Source of the DNA: Theristus sp. LFF4_11
Taxonomy: Eukaryota; Nematoda; Chromadorea; Monhysterida; Xyalidae
Assembly: GCA_030248135.1 (NCBI GenBank)
Contig: JASANC010003221.1
Coordinates: 81,542 to 145,541, forward strand
Direction: 5' to 3'
DNA length: 64,000 bases
A model generated the notes under the pieces. That model was not told where the DNA came from. It made no database searches and saw nothing but the letters and a program-made list of their open reading frames with translations. The position numbers and the translations under genes were made by a program. Every line of letters starts with the position of its first letter. Position 1 is the first letter of the stretch. Shown here one piece after another: positions 11,560 to 23,700 of the stretch.

Positions 11560-12659
11560 CGGACGCTTATGCCATGACCTTACACGTTTCGTCAAGACCA
11601 ACCAACATTGTGAATATTTCAAAATTACTTTCGAGTTTATGAATGTCTGTGAACACAACGGTTTCTTTTGTCGTTGTTTGCCGTGCGTGTATAGCCATCT
11701 CTCTCATTTGCAACTGGACGCCCTTGCCAATGAAACCAAATAGCCACGTTTTCACACCAAAAACATGTTTACTCACACCGCTTATTTTTGCAGTTGATTT
11801 CATTGTGAATCGCAAAATGTTGCCATTAATTTTTCTTGTTTCTGTCAGTCCAAGTATTTCACTGCTGAACAAAGGTTGCCAGTTTTTTGCCCAAATCGAG
11901 CAATAAAAAATCACCAAATCTCTATGTTTCACTGCCATTGAAACCATTTAAAAAATTGGCACGTCTTTCGATTATTTAATTTAAGGTAAAGAAAACGAAG
12001 AAAATGAAAAAGTAAACAAGATGACACTACAAAGAATGGTACAGTATGTTCGTTTAAACCTGTCACTTTTTGCATAATGCAGAACATGCGAAACATTCTG
12101 GATGAGTGTGTTTTCTTGCCACTCCTATCGGCGTTCTGTCTTCCTTTGTGAGCGCTGTATTCTGCGCCAAAAGTGACAGGTTTAAACAAACCCACTGTAG
12201 CAACTAAGTTTACAGGACTATGAGTGACACAAAAAACAAATCCGAAAAACGCAATAATAATTTACGGCCCAAAATAGAAAAAATCCTGATAAATTTACCG
12301 GAAGCAAGTGCCAAGGGCAAGGCTCATACTTCCAATTCAAGGTCGGTAAATTTTCACCGATTCTGCCAACTGCACAAAACAATCCGTAATTTCAAATCGT
12401 TAAATGGCCCTGTATGAATTTTTTTCTATTCGGTGTCCATGAACTCCGGTGGAGACTGACGCCCGCCTGACGGTCGATCTGTGAAATCAAAACGAACGTT
12501 TTTTTTTCAAAATCCGTTTTCAACCAACCAAAAAAACACCAGATTATCGTGCGTATCTTCGTATCATGGGTCTCCGTGTCCGTCTCGCATGCTGTCTGAA
12601 CAGTTTTAGCGGAGCATCTTGCATTCTTGCAAAATAAAATGAATGAATGAATGAATGCG
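11560..12659. other. Intergenic region between convergent genes
   Basis: Separates the 3' ends of the FARP-like (+) and LOTUS-RBR (-) genes. It holds an AATAAA at 11902-11907 (343 nt after the FARP-like stop, a possible poly(A) signal), a TA-flanked MITE at 12042-12197 and a run of AATG units near 12640. No exon seen. Confidence 0.5.
12042..12197. mobile_element. TA-flanked MITE family M (Tc1/mariner type)
   Basis: CAGTATGTTCGTTTAAACC at the left is the inverse of the right end; the shared arm GTTTAAACCTGTCACTTTT is perfect over 19 bp. A TA dinucleotide sits on both sides (12040-12041, 12198-12199). A relative lies at 51649-51857. Confidence 0.8.
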
Positions 12660-15600
12660 TCACTTACTGGCCGCTTTCAACTGGCCACTATCAATGGTGA
12701 TGTTGATCTGTACCGGCGGCATTGTTGCAGTGGTCGTTGGGACAGGGACAGGCATCTGAAACTTATGCGGCATTCATGAAGCAGTATTTAGTGACGCGTA
12801 GCTGTGTTGAAACATAGCTACGCGGTCACTAAATACTGGTTCATATAAATGCCCCTTACGCGGTCACTAAATACTGGTTCATGAATGCCCCTTTAGAAAA
12901 ATACGACGCGATTGGAATACACACGACCGTTGTTGCACACAATAGCAATCGATTGCAATGCTAGAGAACTCAAATCCAGCCGCATGCTTCAGCGATATCC
13001 CAAACAATTTCAACGAACAGCCAGTTCATCAGCTGCATGCTCTCTGTTGCGTGTCCCATTCCAAAAAGACACAACACAGCCGAATCACCACTGTTACACA
13101 CCGAGTCCATGTTGACGTCTGTCACGCCAGTAGCTGGTGCAGCAGCAGACGCTTGCTCAGTGGATGCGTTGCGGTTGCTGTTTGCGTCACCAGGGCCAGG
13201 CTCGTCCACACTGCTCCTGTTTCGGATGGTTTGCTCAGCGTGTGCTGCAGCCGCTGGCGTTGGTGATGGTGACTGCAAGCATCGAAAGGAACATGCATAC
13301 ACTCGCAAAACACACGGTTTCCCTTGTGTGGCTTTATTGCCCGGGATGTTGTGAGATGCTGCTTTCTAGGTTCGCTGATGTTTTACCCAGACTATAAGAT
13401 CTGTCTGTGGTAAAACACCTCCGGCAGTTCTGCCTGGCGCCCGTCGCACTGACGAGCCAGGGGCACCGCGGTATGCGTCTACCTGGCGAAACCGCCAGAA
13501 ACAGTGCTTGCACGTTGTAATGTGAAACTTGAACTATCTGACAGAATCGATTGACCAAAAACTGCATTGAACTGACTGCAACACTGCCCGATGCCAGATT
13601 CGTGGCATCTTCAGTTTTGTCAGTGCTGTGGTCGGCCGCGGTTGTTGTCACCGAGCGGGGAGTCGAGAACGGGTACACCGTGTTGCGACTGCAGGCGGGC
13701 CGGCTCGCTGTGCCCGTCCGCGTCAATTCATCATCATCAGTCGAGTCTGATGAGCTGTCGCCGCTCAGGGTGATCAACTGAGTGCACAAAAAAAGTTGAA
13801 CAAAACTAGAAGCACAATGCAACCACGGTGATCATATAACTTACAGTTAGAAATTCTTATTTTGCATGTTCGATTGTCAGCAAATACGACCTAAAAACCA
13901 CTAAAAGCAACAAGCAATCAGCAGCACAAAACTGTCGCTGTTGCGTGATTCCTTTCGTTGTTGTTGGGACTTTAGGCGATGTTTTCAGCCAGGGCTAACC
14001 GAGCGTACAGAACGCCATTGAGTAGGGCGCCCTCGGCGGGGCTCGATTTACCGAGCACACAGACAAGAATGTAACGCGCTACCACCACCAGGCCACGAGG
14101 GTGACATACCTCGATTGATCTGCTCCGAATCACGATGGGCGAGAGTGAGCGTTCCACTTTGACGACTTCCGTTGACTTCGCAGCCGCTGCTGCTGGCGTT
14201 TCATTGACAGCATTGTCCGTGACCTCTTGATTGACCGACGCCTAAAATGCACACATTCAAAAACGGGCTGATTTGTCAAGTTTGAGACTTTCAAAAGAAC
14301 AACCAGAAGGGAGCGAATTCCGTGAATTGCACATTGTACCAAACAAACTACATTGCATTACACCTTACCCCCGATTTGTTAGTCGCGTCCATTGGGGCCT
14401 CGACAGCTTCGACCCCCATCACCAACTGCCGACTGTTCTGTTCAGCACCTTGTTGTTCCGTTGGATGCTCTTCCTGCGGCTGCTGCTAAAATTTGAAATC
14501 AAACACGTTTTCTCGATCACTTTTGGTGGCCAAACGAACAGTTTGCACTTGCTTTTGCACTTGCTTGCGAAAAAAAACAGTTTGCACTTGCTTCGATTGG
14601 ATCATCATTCGTGGCAACCGCCGCTGCAGCCGCATTGTCTGGATGGTTGTCATCATCATTGTCAATCAGTAGCTGTTCCTGTTGTTGGTGATCTGGCTCT
14701 GAAATCAGTTCTCAATTTTGTTACAGCACAGATACTTTTTTCATTGCAATCAGCTCAGTTCAAATGATTCAGGTGCACAACTGTTTCAGCACGTTGATTC
14801 AGCTTCAATTTCAACTTCAACAAATGATTCAAAGTTACAAAATCACCAATTTCAGCATGCGTTGGCTGATCGGCCACAATGGCGACAACGTCATCTGCAG
14901 CGTCCGTGTCACCGTCAACTGGCAAGGCGTCCATCTCAGTCGCCTGACAAAGCAACAACGTTCACGATTTGTCCACAACGGCACAACACCAAAAACAGAA
15001 CTCCCCACACAAAAAACTAGACAGCCCCACTGGTCTTACTTGTGAGTCGCGTTCGTTTACGATCGCATTTATCGTTGTGATGGCGAATTTTTCAAAGTCT
15101 CGACTTGAGAATTGATGGTGGATTCGGGCGTCCCTGAATGCTACCATGATTTTCCTCCTGCGACAGAACAGGAAAACGTTTTGTTTCTCAACAAAGAGCT
15201 TCATTTATAGGACTTGTCGACAGCAAACCGACTTCTGATTTGTCTTATCAGTTGAATCACTCAATGAGAAACGAGAGACAGTACTTTGTGGCTGGATTCT
15301 GCCTGCGAATCATCTGTAGCACTTTATGAGCTTTCGATTGAGTTTTCGGTTGCGCGTCGTCGTGTCCACTGCTGGTCGCGCCAACGTTGCTCGTGTCTGA
15401 AATGTTGCTTCCATATAAAAGCAGAGCAAAAATGAAAAAAATGTAAACGTCAGGGCCTAAATCGTAAAATTATTCCAGGTTTCCAAAGCCAGCTGAGCGT
15501 TTCATGCGAAGGCACATCGGTAAATCTTAGTTTTCAGAAAATTTTTGCTGCGGTGATGGTTTTTGGATTCCTCCCTAAACCTGCGGCGACGGCAAGGCTG

Positions 15601-18600
15601 ATCATCGCTCCGCTAGGCAATAAATACGTCAGCGTGTGCGGTGAATGGCAAGATTGTTTGAGTTTGGTTGAATGGTGAAAGACGATGAATGGTTTGAGCA
15701 AGATTTGTGTCAAGTCAATAGCACCTCTTTGTGGAAAGGAGGCGGCCACTGTTGAATGATGCGTGGAAAAGCCGCACAGGTGGAAAATGGAACGCGCTGT
15801 TTCGCGCCATAACTCGACAGACAGCATACCTTCATGCCTGCCTGGGCACAGTGTTGCCGATCTGGGTCTCCGAACTACAGTTGCTGTTCACGCAGTTTTA
15901 TCGGAGAGTTTCCTGCTTTTTCGCGAAATAAAATAGAGAGATGGATGGATCTCTGCAATCACCTTGCGTGTCGTCATGACCGGTGTTCTCATTGGGCGTC
16001 TGTGTTCCTTGCGTTCCGTGTTGTCGTCGTTCGAGCGCCTGCGTTCCTTGCGTTCCGTGTTGTCGTCGTTCGAGCGCCTGCGTTCCTTGCGTTCCGTGTT
16101 GTCGTCGTTCGAGCGCCTGCGTTCCTTGCGTTCCGTGTTGTCGTCGTTCGAGCGCGAGCGTCATTTCGCGTTGCACAGCGGTGATGCGTCGCGCGGCATG
16201 GTCGGCGTCCACCCGCAAATGCTCCACCAGCGCCTGTTCGGCCGCTCTCGCGTTCCGGTGATCCTGTTGGCGCTCGCGCAACTGTAACACCGTACAAGTA
16301 GTTGAACGAAAAGAAACACGGACAACGACGCTGCTCCTACAGAGCGTCCGCACCCGAGCGAGCCCGCTCGGATCGGCCAAATTACGTCACTACTACCTTT
16401 CCCGCCTGTTGGCCGATGAACAACAACAATAACACAATTTATGTCACTCAAAATACTACACGACACGCATCCGCTGATGGAAACCGAGTCCACGTACAAT
16501 ACGGGTGGACACACTGACAGCGACACAATGTGCAGTGAGAACATGGAACTATGACGTCAACGTATTGTGTCTTGAAACGATCTTTTTTTTGTTATCTTAT
16601 TGTGTTGGTTCGTCGAAATTTATGAAAACAACTGCATTTCGATTATCACTTATTTATGTTTTACAACTGCCATTGACGGATTCATGAAGAAGCTCGTGTC
16701 GAGACCGTATTCCTCCATAAGTCCATTAATTCGAAAAAAAACGAATTTTATAATAAAAAACCGTAATGCCACCACCAACCATCTGCAGCTCGCGTGCGCG
16801 TCGCTCGCGCGTTCGCTCCATCGCTTGAATGACGCGCTCCAACTCGCGCTCGTGCTCCTCGACGAGCTCGTTCGTCCGTTGTTCGTGCTCGTCCACGATC
16901 ACCGTCCACTGGCGGTCGCCGGCCTCCGTCCGTCGCAGCAGCGCCTCCGTCTCACGGAGCAACTCCCGGACGGCGTCGCGCTGCTCCGCGGCCTCGTTTA
17001 GCCGATGTTGGAGCGCACGAATCTCGCGCTCTTCATTCGCGCCACGACCGGCGTCATCATCATCGTCCGCTCGTTGCCGCTGATTCGGTTGATTGTTGAC
17101 GCTCTTGGCCATAGGTTCGTTTGCCTCTTCCATCGTTTCTTCACTGCCGCCTGCTTGTTGCTCGTTTCGCTTCATCGCTGCTTCGTTCCGCTTCACGGAA
17201 TCGGTTTGCTCGCGATGTTTCGACGTTCCGGTTTCCCGGTCGCCTTGTGTGCCACCCGTTGCTTCTGGCATCACATTCGTCAGCGTTTGCTGTTCTCGTT
17301 GGCTGCGCTCGTTTGCGCTCGGCACAGTTCCACTCCGCTCCCGTTCACAATGCGGGCATTGAACAGCAAATCGCTGTCGTCGAACCGCCTTGTCTCTCAG
17401 TCTGGCGCTTTCCGCGGCATTCACCATGTCGCCATCGCAATCCGGATTTAAGGGACACCCGAGACGCGCATATCCGCGACCGAAACCGTGATCTGTCGGC
17501 ATCGGTCGCAATTGCGTATCAACAGTTGCAGCGGCACGATCACGTATCAAGGGTACTAGTGGATTAGGGAGCATCGGTCGCGGTGGGAACATCGGCAGCA
17601 TATGAAGAGCAGCAGCACCAGGGAAAATCGGTCGCATATCAACAGCAGCAGCAGCAGGGGGCGTCGGTCTCGATTGTGTGTCAACCGTTGCAGCAGCACT
17701 GGCGGGAATCGGTGGCATAGGAACAGCCGCAGCAGCATAGAGCATGGCGGCTGCGGCGCTGACGGTTGCGGCGCTGGCGGTTGCGGCGCTGGCGGTTGAC
17801 GCGCGCTCGTGTGCGCCGACGTCCGTCGACGCCGGTGCCGCTGGTGCCGCCGGTCGCACGACGCTCTCCGGTTCGCCCAGTCGAATCAGCCGCTCCTCGA
17901 GCTGCTGCATGGCGCGGATGTGCGCGTCGCGTTCGCCCAGCAGATCGCCGACCGACCGCCGGTCACCGGGCGATGCCGCCGCCGCCGCCGTCTGGTCGCG
18001 TTGCTGCGCTCGAACGAGCGCCGCATGCAGCTGCGCCACGCGACCACGCTCCAAGCGCAGTTGCTGGTGCAGACTGGCGATATTGAAAGTGTGTGTGATT
18101 TTTGCACTCAACCAATGGGTCGCCTGATTGTCACGGAGGGACGCGTGTTTCCTATTACTTCGCTTAAAAAATCTTTTTTGGAATACGAATACAAAATAAT
18201 ATTTTCGGCAGGCTCACATTTGTGGCAGGCGGTCAGGTGGTGGTGGTGGTGGTTTTGCCGTTTGTTGAAGTTTTTTCTGTTGATCAGTTGCTTGCTTTGC
18301 ATTGGCCTGAAAAACATTCTGTCTGTGCAAGTCAACATTATTAAAATTTATCCATTATTTTAAATGCAGGATTCCGAATGCAAATTGTAATGGAAATATT
18401 GGAAACGACACGAGTGCAGGCGGAAACCTGAAAACGCCAATCACAGATTCGAAATCAATCGCGTTTAAAAAAACACCGATCATCAAACCTGTGTCGAGCC
18501 GCTGTCTGGCGCCCGGTGTGGCTTGTTAGCGGCTGCAGAGGTGCTCGGCTGAAACAAAGACAACAAATACACGCGGGTGAACATTGACTTTGCAACTCTA

Positions 18601-20776
18601 TCAAACGCACTGCATCGTTTTGCTTTGCGCCGGCGTTCGCAGGACTGACGCCGATGGTGGTTGACTTTGTATCCGTTGATTTCGCCTGCAAAATGAACAA
18701 CGCCAATCGTGCTACATGTACAACAAAGAACCACCTGTAGCGCACGTGTGTAGGGCTTTCGTCTACCGTTCTGTAGGTGGAAAGTTCGAGCCCCGCTGCG
18801 GATGAGAAGACACACAATGGAGAACCTAAAGTGACCAACAACATCTAATGGTCTACTCCCTCCAGAGCCGACGGTAAACTGGGCTCGGGGCAGAATTGCG
18901 GAGTTTGGTATTGTGGATTTAAATGAAACGTGTCCGGACTAAAATGACGTCATTTGCTTTTAAAACGCCCGCTTGTCAAAAGTACAGGCACTAAAATGTC
19001 AGTTTGGTGTGACTAAATCGACATTCGCCATTTCGTTACGGGAAGAAATAGGCTAAACGGAAAGTCTGGTTTGCTGTGAATGGCAAGCGCATGTTTATCG
19101 GGACATGACGTCGTTTCAGTGGAACACGTTTAAAAAAATAGGTCATACCTTAGGGTGTTCCGGAACCGGTGCGCGAATCAAACAAATAAAAATAAATAAA
19201 AAATGGTTCTGGCAATGCCGACCTGTCTCAGGACTGCTATCCGATCCCGGACAGTCTGCAAGTGTCGCGCGAGACATTTCCGTCGCTGCATTCGCGCCGC
19301 CGACGGAATGGCGAACGCACCTCGGCCAACGTCTGCCAACGCCTGCGTGATGTCGACGTCCAGCTGACGCAGCGTTGCGATCGTTTGCGGGTTCGCCGTT
19401 TCCGCCCGACGCAGCAACTCGTCCAGACTCACGTCCAACGCGTCCTGTCTGCGTTGCTCCATCTGCTGACGCTGCGCCATCTGTTTCGATTGATTGATTT
19501 TAGTGCCTGTACTTTGACAAACGGGCGTTTTTAAAGCAGATGACGTCATTTTAGTCAGGACACGTTTGAATAAATTCACTATATATATATTATCTTTTCC
19601 TGAAGACCTGCGACTCACTGCGGTTGTGTACGTAAAAGGAAACTCGTTTCAATCTGTATGTGGTAATTCAGAATAGCCTAAGTGAGCCGGCCTTATTTAG
19701 CTGACTCGGATGCCTTTGCCAATTTTGAATTGCCGCGTCATGCATGACACTGCTTACCCCATCTATGCGCGCATTGAGACGCGGGACCAAAATAAAAAAT
19801 ATTAAGTGTCAGGCATGTATGCACAAAAACCGGTTTCCAAAGCAGCACAGCTGGGCACACACATGTTCATACTGCGTCATCTGTTCGTGCTGTGCCCGCC
19901 GTTCCTCCATGCATTGCTGCGTCACGTTCCGCTCGAACCGTCGTTGTAGTTCCTGCTGCACACAATTTTCGTTCGATTATGTTTCTTTCAACCGGTCATC
20001 TTTTCTTTTCTTAACAGAATTCAGAGCCCGCAAACCAAGGAACGTGATCGGGTTGAAAGTAAGAGATATTTCACGGCAAATGGGGTGTTTCATTCCAACG
20101 ACACTCTGTCCACGCACATTCTTTAGGTGTGCAGATGTCGAAAGAAAAGTAGTTTCAGTCTTTATTTGGCAATTCAAAATCGCCTAAGTGACTCGGCCCT
20201 ATTTTGGGGGACTCGAATCACTTTGCCAATTTTGAATTCCCGCGTCAGAAATCACGAAATTGTTCACCTATTTGTGCGCGCATTGAGTTTCGGGACCACA
20301 ATAAAAGATAATATTCAATCTACAGGAAATTAAAATTTTGGAATTTGGAAAGACTCTATCCTCGGCTCAGCCGTAAAAACATCCCAGTATTTTTCAAGAG
20401 CCATAATTCCAGAACAAATCAACCATGTTGTAGGATGGTTCTCTGCATTTCGGCCTGGCGAACATCATATGCAGAAGAGGGGTGGCCTCATCAGTGATGT
20501 GCGCCTCTTAAATATTTTTTTCAAAAGCCATAATTCCAGAACAACGCTGCTCTGCTCAAATCGGAAGTCACCGTGTCCGACATTTTGGCGTTAAAGAGAA
20601 CTTTAGCAACAGGCGAACCTCCTGCGCTATCATTCTGTCCATGTTTTCCGGGTGGTAACCGTAACGGTTGTGAAAGTCGAAATGGTAACCAGGCGCGGGT
20701 GCATCAATGTTCACTTCGAAACCGGGACCGGCGAAACGACGCATCGCACGACCGCGCATCCTCTGCTCTTCACGCT
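12660..20776 (-). CDS. RNF216-like: LOTUS-RBR gene: C-terminal extension exons
   Basis: Exons in transcript order: 20619-20776, 19863-19955, 19223-19480, 18611-18685, 18489-18548, 16780-18063, 15963-16281, 15285-15396, 15040-15157, 14847-14943, 14619-14698, 14369-14485, 14110-14241, 13577-13777, 13102-13272, 12660-12755. They encode Gln/Glu/Arg-rich helices likely to coil (19.2-19.9 kb), a 428-codon exon with Ala/Pro-rich stretches, a CPLNPDC...CPHC zinc-like motif and a coiled coil, four 13-residue repeats (exon 15963-16281), then acidic and Ser/Thr-rich segments ending DSGQLKAASK. The function of this tail is unknown. The donor at 14619 is the least certain junction. All other phases agree, which argues for one gene rather than several. 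Confidence 0.7.
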
Positions 20777-23700
20777 CTGTAAAGGGGCATTCATGAAGTT
20801 TTTTAACACAGCTACGCGTCACTAAATAATGCTTCATGAATGCACATTAAGTGGTATTTCACGTCATGATCATCTTTAGCTTGCACATTTGGACATTGCG
20901 GTTGCACCAAAACACTCAAAAAATGCTCACCTGCGTAGCGATGGTAGTAACGCATGAACCGCCGCGGGTCGTTTCGATCATCACGTCGTTCAACCAGCTG
21001 ATCAACATCCACGTTCTTTTTGGCGCTGGCGCCTATAATGAGATGTCAAATTGTTGGCTGTCTGTTTCCACAACTCCGCTAAAAAACTGCCCCATCAATG
21101 TTTCCAATTCCGTTTGAATGCAACCAATCAGCCAGTTGCACAGAAGGAAGGCTTGAGGGTGGTAATGGTGGTTGTTGTAAACTTCAGTGTTTTTGGCTCA
21201 CAAACAAAAACACCAACGAAGACCTACGTAGAGGCCTGTTTATACCTGACGTATGCAGACGTACGTCGACGTACATCAGGCAGGTATGAACGGTAGTATG
21301 CAATAACACGAGACCTAAAGTGACGTGACGTGTCGTATGCGGATACGTCAGGAAAAACGGGCCTTAATTGATGTTTACCGGATGCGGCAGCGGCAGTATC
21401 GTGAGCGTCTGTTTGCGCAGCATTCAGCTGTTGCAGTTTCGCATGACGCTGCGGGTACTTGCGAGCGTACTCCTGTTCGGCGTTGTGACCCGCCTCAGCG
21501 GCTTTGTCCGCGTGCGCTTCATCGTAGCTCGTGTGCAATTCGCAATGGTGCTCACTTTCGAATCTAAAAATCATATAAATCACTTTGCAACACGCCGGTA
21601 TACCAAAAGCGTTTAAGGCCAATTCATGCACACAAATTTTTACGGCACGTCACGTCACGCCTTCATTCATGATACAAAAAACAGCAATCCGGCACGTCAA
21701 GTTAGCTTTAGAACACGTGCTCGTTTATATGAGCATTCATACATGACGTGCCGTGACGTGACGTGCCGGATATATATACGTCATGCATGAATTGGCCTCA
21801 ATACGGTCAAAAAATGCTTTGTCAGACCGGTTTGCCGAGGTTTTGCCCTATCTTTCAAGGTCTCATACCAGCCAACATGACCATGTTTTGTGAAAACAGT
21901 CACGTTGACCGACAACATAAACGGGTGGCTTTATTGCCGGGCATGGTTGATTTTGTGAGATTCTGCTTTCTAGGTTCGCTGATGTTTTACCCAGACTGTA
22001 AGATCTGTCTGTGGTAGAACACCATCGCACTGACGAGCCAGGGGGCACCGCGGTATGCGTCTATCTGGCGAAACCGCAAACAGCTAACTTCGTGTATAAA
22101 CGTTTACATTGCTTCCTCCAACGAACCGTCGATTGAAATGGCCGTATCCCTCGCCGGTGATATCCTTGCGACAGAGGTAGCACATGTGCGTGTGACAGTT
22201 GCTGCAGACGATATGATTACAACCGGCCTCTTTCACAAGCCTGTGCATTACAAAACAATTATGACGATTATGATTTGAGAAAAGTGCGCTCTCTGCGCAT
22301 TGAAAAGTTGGAATTTGTTTGGAAAGTATAAAAGTGATGTGGTAATTAAGACTTCCATGTACGGTAGTATGCAATAACACGAGACGTGCCGTGCCGTGCT
22401 GTACCGTACATAAAACGACGTGTCGTGCCGTGCCGTGCCGTGCCGTACAGGCATGTATCAGTACGAACGCTTGAGAATCGCAAGAAACCCCACGGTGCAT
22501 GAACGAAACCATCACTAACGGCTTTTGACAGGCGGGACATTTGCGTATCATCGCCTCGGCAATGCGCTCCTCAATGAACTTGCGGTAGTGATCACGGATA
22601 TCGTCGTCGACTTGGTCACATCGAAATGGAATGTGTGCCTCGCGGTGGCACCGCCTAAAACACACACACACACTTCGCACCAAGTGGCGCTTTTATTTGG
22701 TTCGCTGATTGCAAACTGATAAGAAACAATGAAAAAGTCGCACTAGAAATCGCGGTATTCATGAACATCCATACAAAAACCGCGATTCACGACTGCTACA
22801 GTCCAAATGTCGAAGCTGGAAAATATATGCAACATGACGTAATGACCAACCAATCAGCGCTGAGAATCGCTCATGACCAACCAATCAGCGCTGAGAACTG
22901 CTCATGATTAACCAATCAGCGCTGAGAATTGCTATGACCCCCGATCAGCTAGATGCATAAATTAGCGAGATAGCCTGTACTCAGCGTGGTCATGAGACGC
23001 ACCGGCACGACTGTTTGCCGCAGTCCGGATTCAGACACTGAAAGACGTGATTAGCGTCCAGCGGCGTTTCGTTGTCGACGACGAAACTACAGAACGGGCA
23101 CTGTTCGGCGTTGTTGAGCGCGGCCATACGCAGCTCCGCCTCCTGCGCACGCAGCAGCAGCTGGCCAATCAGGCGCGCTGGCACGCCGCGCACGCGCTCC
23201 GGTCGCAGCGCACGGTCGCAGGCGCCGTGCACGCAGCGCACCACGTGACCGCCTGCAGAACGCATTTGCACATACTTGAAAGTGATTTTTTGATTTCTGA
23301 TCAGCGGTTGCATGCAATGAGTCGTTGTAGGTTCCTAATCCTAAACCTAATCCTAAGCCAAGCCTTTTTGATAACGTGAAAATGATCAATTTAGTTTTTG
23401 CCTTTTTTTCCTGTGTTAAAGGGCAGGGCAGGGGCCACCGCCACTGCACACGCACCTGTCTTAATAATGATGCATTACGTGCAGAACGTGCCAGGCATGA
23501 AGGGGGCGGGGGGTTCCGGGGGTTCTGGGGTTTATCAGGAACAGGCAAAGAACCCCCTGACTTCACCGGCATACCCAAAATTTGGACAAAAACCCCTAGC
23601 TGTACCGGCATACCCTATAATTCTTAAATTATGTTACCGGACAGGCACACCACTTTTTGGCAATTTTCTACTTTACCCGGAACAGGCCAGGGAAAGGAGG

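Noticed and set aside
13334..13822. Open frame running through 13.3-13.8 kb as one exon
   Set aside because: Its lower part is dispersed repeat D; only 13577-13777 fits splice sites and phase.
16001..16156. Regular 39-bp repeat as a CRISPR array
   Set aside because: Units are directly adjacent with no spacers, lie in a coding exon, and the genome is eukaryotic.
16726..18111. A 461-codon open frame on the minus strand as a single-exon gene
   Set aside because: Its middle (16780-18063) fits as one exon in phase with neighbours on both sides, and the ends run into typical intron sequence.
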